Source: Bacteroidales bacterium (GTDB lineage Bacteria; Bacteroidota; Bacteroidia; Bacteroidales; ML635J-15). Taken from it: a DNA stretch of 5,003 nucleotides. Under the pieces are notes generated by a model. It saw only the letters and a list, made by a program, of their open reading frames with translations, did not search any database and had not been told where the DNA came from. Position numbers and translations under genes: made by a program. The stretch lies in NCBI GenBank assembly GCA_028696755.1, contig JAQVGK010000301.1, positions 1 to 5,003 on the forward strand. The letters run 5' to 3'. The first letter of the stretch is position 1. Every line of letters starts with the position of its first letter. This document shows, piece after piece, positions 1 through 4,743 of this stretch.

Positions 1-1955
1 CTACCCCATAAATATTCATCAATCTGAGGATTAGCATCAGAGACTTTTATCGATTTTGTCCATTCCGAGTTATCTTCAACAATATATCTATCGGGATATG
101 TGTTAAAATCAGAAACTGAGTACGAGTAAACCTCTGCCTTTGCCGACTTTACAATATTCAGCACCTCATTATCTACATTAAATATGGGCACAATTCCACC
201 GCTACTTAATGACAACTTATAAACAGAACTTTTCTTAGACGATTTGTTAAATCCATAAATTATGATAGTCATATTATCATCAATATAATCCGCTTTCGAA
301 TCAGTTTTAACATAACGGAGAACTATATTGTTTTTCCTGCCGAATGAATTTGTAATATTTATAACTTCACCTTCCTTAGCACAGTTTACAAGCCATAAAT
401 CGAATTTATCGTATATAACAAAAGCCCTGTCGTTTTGCAACCAGCCTGCAAATCCATAACTACTAGGAATATCAGGAACATCAGATTTTTCATTATAGAA
501 ATTAACATCTAACCTGTCGCTCACAGGATAAGATATTGCCCGTCGCACATCGTACAAATACCAAAGCGAATCGTTTTTATTATAAATAGCTGCAAATTTT
601 GCTTCGGGCGACAGATATACAGAGCCAGTAAAATTCTCAGCAATTTTCGTTCTGCTACCATCCAACATTGATACTAGGAAATAATCACGTGGCACTGAAG
701 TTTCCCACTGAATGAGATGTTGATATTTATAGTTTGAATATGCTAACACCAATAAATTATCGGCTTTCCTGTTCAATGCAACTTCGTCTAGACTACTGTC
801 CGCAATTTGCACCGCTTTATCCTTATCGATATGATAAACAGCCAAATATCCTTTCTTTTTTTGTTTCTCAATCTCGTTAAGCTGAGACGATTGCAATTTT
901 GAATCGTTCCAACTCCAGATATCAAGTTTAACAACCTCATCATCTGGCAACGAATCTGTATTTCGTTCTTTAAAAACTGGCGAAGTTCCAAAATACATCA
1001 ATTTGCCATTGTCCGAAAAACGCAGTTTTTCATTCTCTTGAATTTTCCAACCTGCTGGCTTATTTGCAATTTGATCAGCATTTAATGAAACAGAAGAGTA
1101 TTTATTAGTTTCAAGACAAATTATTTCGAACAATTTATTTTTCGCAGTGTCGGAAGAATAATAAAATGCAAAATTTCCGCCTGTTTTATCGGCACTCAAA
1201 CCTTGAGCATAACCATTCTTATGAATTACTGTTTTGGGGTAGAAATCCATCGCATTTGCAATGTAAATTGCAACAGTATCAATCGAATCTTTAAATTCTG
1301 ATTTAAATAATAAAAATGCTCCATTTTCCGACATAGCAAAATCGGTTACATTCTCAAATTCTGCTTTTTTATTAGTTTTTAGATTCCAATACAAAAGTTT
1401 ACCACCTTCCTTTTTAATTTCAGTTTTAATCGAGTCAACATTTGTGGTATCCTGTGAAAGAGTATCTGACCTCTCTGATTCTTTTTTCTTCTCTTCCTTC
1501 TCAAAAAGAATTGCAATAATATCAGAGTCTTCGCTGGCAAGCTTAAACGATTTTACTCTTTCTGCAGTAAAAACCGAATCATTTACTAATGAATAAATTA
1601 AAATGCTGTCTTTTGGAAAGCTATCCTCCTTTTTCTTTTTAATTTTAAGATTTCTGATTGTATCAGCTTGTGGTGCGACCTTAAAAACAATAAAATTGCT
1701 CGAAACAGAAAATTGGTAGTCTTTTGCTCTTGCAAATGATTTAATCTTTGTTCCAGTCGAATTATTTACGATAACAATCTCGCCATCTCCTTTCTGTGGG
1801 TTTAACAGATATGCAGAAAATCTACCATCATCACTTAGACGAAAATCCTTTATATCCTTCCACGAATCGTAAACTTCGTGAGTTAGAGGCTTTTTCTGCG
1901 CAAAACTTACAATCGTAAAAAAAATCAAAAACAAACTTAAAGCAATCTGTTTCAT
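1..1955 (-). CDS. Secreted S9-family (prolyl oligopeptidase-like) serine peptidase, N-terminal 651 residues; C-terminus outside window
   Basis: The open frame starts at ATG 1955-1953 and runs off base 1 with no stop, giving 651 residues. Residues 1-19 are a signal peptide: Lys at position 2, a hydrophobic core rich in Leu, Ile and Phe, and a likely cut after VSFA before QKK. The mature part begins LTHEVYDSWKDIKDFRLSDD, typical of large Bacteroidota S9 peptidases. Beta-propeller (PD40-like) strands recur, for example SDDGRFSAYL near 41-50, FAMSENGAFLLF near 206-217, LRFSDNGKLMYF near 311-322 and VYLSPEAKFAAIY near 446-458. The motifs DEVVKLDIWSWND (339-351) and ISDANPQ-like VSDANPQ (638-644) are also family-typical. 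The alpha/beta-hydrolase domain with Ser-Asp-His should follow just after the visible end; relatives reach roughly 900 residues or more. A charged Lys/Glu/Ser linker lies at about 152-185. Members cleave peptides in the periplasm or outside the cell. Family assignment is strong; substrate and catalytic competence cannot be judged. Confidence 0.9.
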   Translation of the reverse strand, partial: MKQIALSLFLIFFTIVSFAQKKPLTHEVYDSWKDIKDFRLSDDGRFSAYLLNPQKGDGEIVIVNNSTGTKIKSFARAKDYQFSVSSNFIVFKVAPQADTIRNLKIKKKKEDSFPKDSILIYSLVNDSVFTAERVKSFKLASEDSDIIAILFEKEEKKKESERSDTLSQDTTNVDSIKTEIKKEGGKLLYWNLKTNKKAEFENVTDFAMSENGAFLLFKSEFKDSIDTVAIYIANAMDFYPKTVIHKNGYAQGLSADKTGGNFAFYYSSDTAKNKLFEIICLETNKYSSVSLNADQIANKPAGWKIQENEKLRFSDNGKLMYFGTSPVFKERNTDSLPDDEVVKLDIWSWNDSKLQSSQLNEIEKQKKKGYLAVYHIDKDKAVQIADSSLDEVALNRKADNLLVLAYSNYKYQHLIQWETSVPRDYFLVSMLDGSRTKIAENFTGSVYLSPEAKFAAIYNKNDSLWYLYDVRRAISYPVSDRLDVNFYNEKSDVPDIPSSYGFAGWLQNDRAFVIYDKFDLWLVNCAKEGEVINITNSFGRKNNIVLRYVKTDSKADYIDDNMTIIIYGFNKSSKKSSVYKLSLSSGGIVPIFNVDNEVLNIVKSAKAEVYSYSVSDFNTYPDRYIVEDNSEWTKSIKVSDANPQIDEYLWG

Positions 1956-2011
1956 TTTAATAAATTTTAGATTACAAAATAAGTAAAATTCTAGTAAGGA
2001 GAAAAATAGAA

Positions 2012-2019
2012 CAAATTTA
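2012..2019 (-). promoter_or_regulatory. Possible Bacteroidota -7 box for the S9 peptidase gene
   Basis: Read on the minus strand these bases are TAAATTTG, an exact match to the Bacteroidota -7 consensus TAnnTTTG. Transcription would begin about 50 bases ahead of the ATG at 1955. No TTTG lies at the expected 19-base distance upstream (the minus strand reads GTCC there), so the -33 half is missing or weak. This is a suggestion from one half-site only. Confidence 0.4.
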
Positions 2020-2050
2020 GTTTATTTGGGAATATCGGGGACTTAATTGA

Positions 2051-2085
2051 GAAGCTCCAACGGCTTTAGCCCTCATGAGCTTGCG
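2051..2085. repeat. REP-like palindrome, first copy
   Basis: AAGCTC (2052-2057) and GAGCTT (2077-2082) are perfect inverted repeats. Inside them GGCT-TT-AGCC (2062-2071) forms a second small palindrome. The identical structure recurs 76 bases later at 2127-2161. A related core with TTTAGGGCT appears on the minus strand near 2922-2935. Small GGCTTTAGCC-type palindromes between genes are common in Bacteroidota; that statement is from memory, not from a search. Confidence 0.6.
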
Positions 2086-2126
2086 AATAAATAACAAGGG
2101 TTACTGCAAAGTTTTCATTCAATTGA

Positions 2127-2161
2127 GAAGCTCCAACGGCTTTAGCCCTCATGAGCTTGCG
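2127..2161. repeat. REP-like palindrome, second copy
   Basis: This copy matches 2051-2085 base for base, with AAGCTC and GAGCTT arms (2128-2133 and 2153-2158) enclosing GGCTTTAGCC. It sits in the second tandem unit. The two copies being identical while the neighbouring tails differ points to recent duplication or to conservation of the palindrome. Confidence 0.6.
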
Positions 2162-2276
2162 AATAAATAACAAATTACAAATCATATGGGTTACTGTAAA
2201 GTTGTCATTTAATTGAGAAGCTCCAAATTACAAATTACAAAGTTTACTTCAAAGTTGTCATTTAATTGAGAAGCTC

Positions 2277-2352
2277 CAAATCACAAATTACAAATTACAA
2301 GGGTTACTGCAAAGTTTTCATTTGTCATTTGTCATTTGTCATTTGTGATTTG
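2277..2352. repeat. Hairpin built from opposed heptamer arrays
   Basis: The left arm 2277-2300 consists of CAAATCA/CAAATTA-type heptamers and the right arm 2329-2352 of ATTTGTC/ATTTGTG-type heptamers. They are inverted complements over 24 bases with two mismatches, and the outer 12 bases (CAAATCACAAAT against ATTTGTGATTTG) are perfect. The loop is 28 bases and includes the tail module of the fourth tandem unit. In RNA or as a cruciform this would be a strong AT-rich stem. Confidence 0.7.
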
Positions 2353-2357
2353 TGATT
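2320..2357 (+). repeat. Heptamer short tandem repeat TTTGTCA / TTTGTGA, first array
   Basis: The stretch is made of consecutive 7-base units, three of TTTGTCA type followed by TTTGTGA units, running straight into the left end of the 403-base element. Together with that end it forms a 49-base direct repeat (2327-2375 against 2766-2814, one mismatch at 2363/2802). Heptamer arrays of this sort are scattered through some Bacteroidota intergenic regions (recalled, not checked). Confidence 0.85.
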
Positions 2358-2449
2358 CAATGTCGTTTAGTTAAGCAAAAAAAGCGAGAACTCTCATTTG
2401 TAGAAAAAATAACGAGCTTAAAACAGTCATATTAAGCGATAATTGTTCT

Positions 2450-2650
2450 ACGAAGCTCCGCGGGAGGGCCGGGCAAAACGGCGGGCCGCTCAAGCGGTGA
2501 GAGCGAAACAAATTAGAATTGTGTCGAGCCGACATGTTGTTCTCTAAAACAAATATTTGAGTACTGGCCAAAGGTGACTGGCATTTGTTTTAGGCCAAGG
2601 TCGACGTACAATTCTTTTGTTTCGGCTCGAGGTGCGTTGGGTAGCTTCGT
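2450..2650. repeat. Nested GC-rich inverted-repeat structure inside element 1
   Basis: The outermost arms are ACGAAGCT (2450-2457) and AGCTTCGT (2643-2650). Next come GAAACAAATTAGAATTGT (2505-2522) and ACAATTCTTTTGTTTC (2608-2623), which pair apart from a two-base bulge. GTCGA (2523-2527) pairs with TCGAC (2601-2605). The innermost arms are CTAAAACAAAT (2544-2554) and ATTTGTTTTAG (2583-2593), eleven perfect pairs. A competing pairing exists: TCGAGCCGA (2524-2532) against TCGGCTCGA (2622-2630), nine perfect pairs. Bases 2451-2505 are much richer in G and C than anything else in the window. A structured RNA or a DNA-level folded element are both possible. Confidence 0.7.
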
Positions 2651-2654
2651 TTTG

Positions 2655-2695
2655 CCTTGATTTTTTTGTAACTTTTTTCATCAAGGAAAAAAGTT
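2655..2695. repeat. Interlocking alternative hairpins, terminator-like
   Basis: CCTTGAT (2655-2661) pairs with ATCAAGG (2680-2686), and AACTTTTTTC (2670-2679) pairs with GAAAAAAGTT (2686-2695). The arms interleave and share base 2686, so the two full stems exclude each other or form a pseudoknot. Runs of T and A flank the stems, as in an intrinsic terminator, but no GC-rich stem is present. Similar CCTTGATTTTTT sequences are recalled from other Bacteroidota intergenic regions, without verification. Confidence 0.6.
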
Positions 2696-2765
2696 TTGCT
2701 ACAATAATTATGGAAAATAGATTTAATAATTATTAAATTTCTTAACTAAACGACATTGATTTCTG

Positions 2766-2796
2766 ATTTGTCATTTGTCATTTGTGATTTGTGATT
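2766..2796 (+). repeat. Heptamer short tandem repeat, second array
   Basis: Units ATTTGTC, ATTTGTC, ATTTGTG and ATTTGTG fill the gap between the right end of element 1 and the left end of element 2. With the adjoining element end the array duplicates 2327-2375 over 49 bases with one mismatch. A short third array follows element 2 at 3096-3110. Confidence 0.85.
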
Positions 2797-2866
2797 CAAT
2801 GACGTTTAGTTAAGGCTTTCAACAATGAATCTATTATTCACAAATAATCCATTATTAAACTGTTAA

Positions 2867-3062
2867 TGTCCGCTGGACAAAGGAGTGATTCTAGCTGTTG
2901 ATTGATTTTTAATGACGTTGAAGCCCTAAAGGGCTAAGAAGCGGATTTTAATTCCGATTTACAATATACAATGACGTGCAGCAATCGTATTCGCGTTTTT
3001 GTCCAGAGGAGATAAACGTCAGTAAAAAGCTTAATCAAGCAGCACTTTTTGTCCAGTGGACA
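2867..3062. repeat. Nested inverted pair TGTCCNCTGGACAAA inside element 2
   Basis: TGTCCGCTGGACAAA (2867-2881) is the inverted complement, with one mismatch, of TTTGTCCAGTGGACA (3048-3062). Each arm is itself a palindrome, TGTCC-NNN-GGACA. A third, degenerate copy reading TTTTTGTCCAGAGGA lies at 2996-3010 in the same orientation as the right arm. The 196-base unit so defined may be an insertion within element 2 or a set of protein-binding sites. Confidence 0.6.
2922..2935. repeat. REP-like hairpin AGCCC-TAAA-GGGCT
   Basis: A perfect five-pair GC-rich stem with a four-base loop sits in the middle of element 2. The motif is of the GCCCTAAAGGGC kind found between genes in Bacteroidota. Its core resembles the palindrome in the tandem repeats at 2051-2085. 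A short CGGA/TCCG hairpin follows at 2942-2956. Confidence 0.6.
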
Positions 3063-3095
3063 TATACCAGAAATTTCTTAACTAAACGACATTGA

Positions 3096-3126
3096 TTTGT
3101 GATTTGTGATTTTCATTTTATATTTG
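3096..3126 (+). promoter_or_regulatory. Bacteroidota sigma-ABfr-type promoter of the sigma/anti-sigma operon
   Basis: TTTG at 3096-3099 is followed by exactly 19 bases and then TATATTTG at 3119-3126. This is a full match to the Bacteroidota housekeeping consensus TTTG-N19-TAnnTTTG. Transcription would begin around 3132-3134, only about 12-14 bases ahead of the TTG start codon at 3146, so the leader is very short. The -33 box belongs to a TTTGTGA heptamer placed immediately after the right end of element 2, so the repeat supplies half of the promoter. Confidence 0.75.
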
Positions 3127-3127
3127 C

Positions 3128-3145
3128 ATCACAAAAAACTGTGAT
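3128..3145. promoter_or_regulatory. Palindrome ATCACA-N6-TGTGAT at the predicted start of transcription
   Basis: ATCACA (3128-3133) and TGTGAT (3140-3145) are perfect six-base inverted repeats around AAAAAC. The palindrome lies between the -7 box and the first codon of the sigma gene and covers the predicted transcription start. It could be an operator for a dimeric repressor, or fold at the extreme 5' end of the mRNA. The half-sites face the opposite way from the CRP consensus TGTGA-N6-TCACA. No regulator is assigned. Confidence 0.5.
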
Positions 3146-3769
3146 TTGACTACTAACGAAAAACATCTATTCGACCAGATAAAAGCCGGAAACAAAGTAG
3201 CTTTCGACACTGTTTTTCGTATGTATTATCGCGATTTGTGCAGGTTTGCAATGTTTATGAATTGTAGTAGCGAAGATGCCGAAGAGCTTGTTCAGGACAT
3301 GTTTTTTAAATTGTGGCAAAATCGAAATCAAATAAATGTAATATCATCATCAAAATCCTATTTATTTACTTCGGTTAAAAATTCGATGCTTAATAAACAT
3401 AAACACGAGAAAGTTAAACAGATGTATGCTGCGGATTACAGATATACGAACAAAGAAGAATCTGATGATTTTGAAATGGATGAAAATCGTGAAAAAATTA
3501 AGAACATCGAATTAGCAATTGCAGAATTACCCGAAAAACGTCGCGAGATTTTTGTAAAATCTAAAGTTGAAGGCAAAAAATACAAGGAGATAGCCGACGA
3601 ATTACAAATTTCGGTTAAGACTGTTGAAAATCAGATGGGCGAAGCACTTAAGTTTTTGAGAAATAAGCTAAGTGCAAAAGAGTTTTTAATTTTACTTCTT
3701 CTATTAGACTCAACAAGTTTTTTTGATTTTGGAATAGGGGTTTTTACTAACTTAATTGTCAGCATATAG
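3146..3769 (+). CDS. ECF-type RNA polymerase sigma-70 factor (Bacteroidota FecR-associated group)
   Basis: This 207-residue protein has the two domains of extracytoplasmic-function sigma factors. Region 2 spans about 8-80 and includes VAFDTVFRMYYRDLCRFA and the conserved SSEDAEELVQDMFFKLWQNR, which binds core polymerase and the -10 element. Region 4 spans about 118-175, with ELPEKRREIFVKSKVEGKKY followed by the helix-turn-helix KEIADELQISVKTVENQM that reads the -35 element. An acidic linker lies at 103-115. The start is TTG at 3146: no ATG or GTG occurs in frame back to the stop at 3107-3109, and the first internal ATG (residue 26) would remove part of region 2. The C-terminus has a hydrophobic LLLLLL stretch (182-187), often seen in this group, then a further 20 residues rich in Phe and Ile. 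The anti-sigma gene begins two bases after the stop. It presumably directs polymerase to an uptake locus, starting with the gene downstream of the anti-sigma factor. Confidence 0.93.
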   Translation: MTTNEKHLFDQIKAGNKVAFDTVFRMYYRDLCRFAMFMNCSSEDAEELVQDMFFKLWQNRNQINVISSSKSYLFTSVKNSMLNKHKHEKVKQMYAADYRYTNKEESDDFEMDENREKIKNIELAIAELPEKRREIFVKSKVEGKKYKEIADELQISVKTVENQMGEALKFLRNKLSAKEFLILLLLLDSTSFFDFGIGVFTNLIVSI

Positions 3770-3771
3770 AA

Positions 3772-4743
3772 ATGCATTGGGAAAATAACATACCAGATTT
3801 TGATTTGCTGGCTGCTTATCTTGCCAACGAAGCCACTCCCGAACAACGAGAGCAGGTTGAAGCTTGGATAAATTCGGGCAATGAAGCAGAATTTGAAGAA
3901 ATAAAGCAAACATGGCAATTAAGTGGAGTTGCTTTTCAAGATTTTGATTGCGAAGCAGCGCTCGAAAAAGTTAATGTAAAAATTAATAAGTCGAGTAAAA
4001 AACGTAAGTTATGGATTACTTACATTGCAGCAGCTGTAATAATTGCTTTAATTTCGATTCCGATGATAATTCTTAATCTTAAAACTGGTATCGATAGCAA
4101 AATGCTAATCTTTGCAAGCACCGACAGCATTTCTCAAATCAGCATGTCAGATGGATCAAAGCTAACACTTAACGAAAATAGCTCGATAGAATATCCAAAA
4201 GATTTTGAAAAAAACCGAACCATTAAACTTAAAGGAGAAGCATATTTTGAAGTCGCTCATGTCAGTAACGAAAACCAATTTAAAGTCTTAGCGGGAGAAG
4301 TTGAGGTTATTGTTGTTGGAACAAAATTCAACATAAAAGCATACGAAGATGCTGATCTTATTGAGGTAAGTGTTACCGAAGGCATTGTAAAAGTAAAGAT
4401 TAGCGAATCGAATAAAGCCACAGAATTACACGCAAACGAAAGAGCTGTATTTAATAAAATGACAGGCGATATTGTAAAGGATATTGTTTTGGCCGAAAAC
4501 GAAATTTATTGGAAAACGAACACCATAATTTTCGACAATGCGGGTCCTGCAGAAATTGCTGCAATTCTATCAAAGATTTATGATGTTGATGTAGAGATTA
4601 ACCTTAGCAATCCCGATAATTACAGAATTACCACAGAGTTCACTGGCAACAGTTTAGATGAAGTTATAAAAATTCTAGAACTCACACTTGACCTAAAAAT
4701 CCGTAAAGAATCGCAAAGACTGATTATTGAAGAAAATGAATAA
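3772..4743 (+). CDS. FecR-family anti-sigma factor, single-pass inner-membrane protein
   Basis: This 323-residue protein has the full layout of Bacteroidota FecR anti-sigma factors. Residues 8-60 form the cytoplasmic sigma-binding domain (DFDLLAAYLANEATPEQREQ and the following helix to KQTWQLSG). A basic stretch KKRK (76-79) precedes one transmembrane helix at about 80-103, which orients the rest towards the periplasm. Residues 112-210 are the FecR domain, with MSDGSKLTLNENSSIEYP, the LKGEAYFEVAH motif and VVGTKFNIKAY. Residues 250-320 match the C-terminal DUF4974-type domain (IIFDNAGPAEIAAILSKIY, then FTGNSLDEVIKILELTLDL), which resembles an STN fold. It should hold the upstream sigma factor until signalled by the STN domain of the partner receptor. 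The start ATG is two bases after the sigma stop, and the end overlaps the next gene by eight bases, implying translational coupling. Confidence 0.94.
   Translation: MHWENNIPDFDLLAAYLANEATPEQREQVEAWINSGNEAEFEEIKQTWQLSGVAFQDFDCEAALEKVNVKINKSSKKRKLWITYIAAAVIIALISIPMIILNLKTGIDSKMLIFASTDSISQISMSDGSKLTLNENSSIEYPKDFEKNRTIKLKGEAYFEVAHVSNENQFKVLAGEVEVIVVGTKFNIKAYEDADLIEVSVTEGIVKVKISESNKATELHANERAVFNKMTGDIVKDIVLAENEIYWKTNTIIFDNAGPAEIAAILSKIYDVDVEINLSNPDNYRITTEFTGNSLDEVIKILELTLDLKIRKESQRLIIEENE

Larger units (their letters stand above)
2045..2323. repeat. Four modular tandem repeats (76, 90, 53 and 60 bp)
   Basis: The copies are 2045-2120, 2121-2210, 2211-2263 and 2264-2323. Each opens with the same 16-base head AATTGAGAAGCTCCAA and closes with a similar 23-base tail, GGGTTACTGCAAAG followed by TTTTCATTT or a close variant. 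Between them copies 1 and 2 carry an identical 37-base REP-like module, while copies 3 and 4 lack it. Copies 2, 3 and 4 carry 14, 14 and 21 bases based on the heptamer ATTACAA, that is two, two and three units; copy 1 has none. The length differences are fully explained by these insertions. The unit lengths differ by amounts that shift the reading frame, so the array is not coding. Function unknown. Confidence 0.9.
2357..2759. mobile_element. MITE-like element 1, 403 bp, with perfect 19-bp terminal inverted repeats
   Basis: The left end TCAATGTCGTTTAGTTAAG (2357-2375) and the right end CTTAACTAAACGACATTGA (2741-2759) are perfect inverted complements. The interior contains no transposase or other gene. 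It holds a large GC-rich inverted-repeat structure (2450-2650) and interlocking hairpins (2655-2695). Heptamer repeats flank both sides. Matching ends, no coding capacity and strong internal secondary structure suggest a non-autonomous mobile element or a structured intergenic repeat. Mobility is inferred only: no clean target-site duplication could be separated from the flanking heptamers. Confidence 0.6.
2796..3095. mobile_element. MITE-like element 2, 300 bp, with the same 19-bp ends as element 1
   Basis: The left end TCAATGACGTTTAGTTAAG (2796-2814) and the right end CTTAACTAAACGACATTGA (3077-3095) are inverted complements with one mismatch. The right end plus its flanks matches element 1 over 28 bases (2735-2762 against 3071-3098). 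The interior is otherwise unrelated to element 1 and has no gene. It contains a nested inverted pair (2867-3062), a REP-like hairpin (2922-2935) and repeated TGACGT motifs. The right end lies directly beside the -33 box of the sigma-operon promoter. Confidence 0.6.
1956..3145. other. Repeat-filled non-coding region between divergent genes
   Basis: This 1,190-base stretch carries no credible gene. From left to right it holds the AT-rich leader of the S9 peptidase (1956-2044), four modular tandem repeats (2045-2323), heptamer repeats (2320-2357), a 403-base element with inverted ends (2357-2759), more heptamers (2760-2795), a 300-base element with the same ends (2796-3095), and the promoter of the sigma operon (3096-3145). 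Bases 2815-2866 are AT-rich and show nothing recognisable. A 66-codon open frame at 2371-2571 on the minus strand begins with TTG, lies across the GC-rich inverted repeats and ends inside a terminal repeat, so it is judged spurious. Confidence 0.8.

Noticed and set aside
788..991. 67-codon open frame on the minus strand
   Set aside because: It lies in another frame within the S9 peptidase gene, whose own frame is open throughout and has clear family motifs.
2045..2360. Possible CRISPR array
   Set aside because: The repeats adjoin directly, differ in length by whole modules and heptamers, and have no unique spacers. No cas gene is present.
2371..2571. 66-codon open frame on the minus strand inside element 1
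   Set aside because: It starts with TTG, has no promoter, spans the GC-rich inverted repeats, ends within the terminal repeat and matches no family I recognise. Its composition follows the repeat, not a protein.
2357..2759. Integron attC site or a known insertion sequence
   Set aside because: No attC core sites or integrase are present, and no transposase remnant is readable in any frame; only the inverted ends support mobility.
3128..3145. Possible CRP/FNR-type site
   Set aside because: The half-sites face the opposite way from TGTGA-N6-TCACA, so no CRP-family regulator is assigned; only the palindrome is reported.
3631..3918. 95-codon open frame on the minus strand
   Set aside because: It is antisense to the sigma/anti-sigma junction, and both of those genes are well supported.
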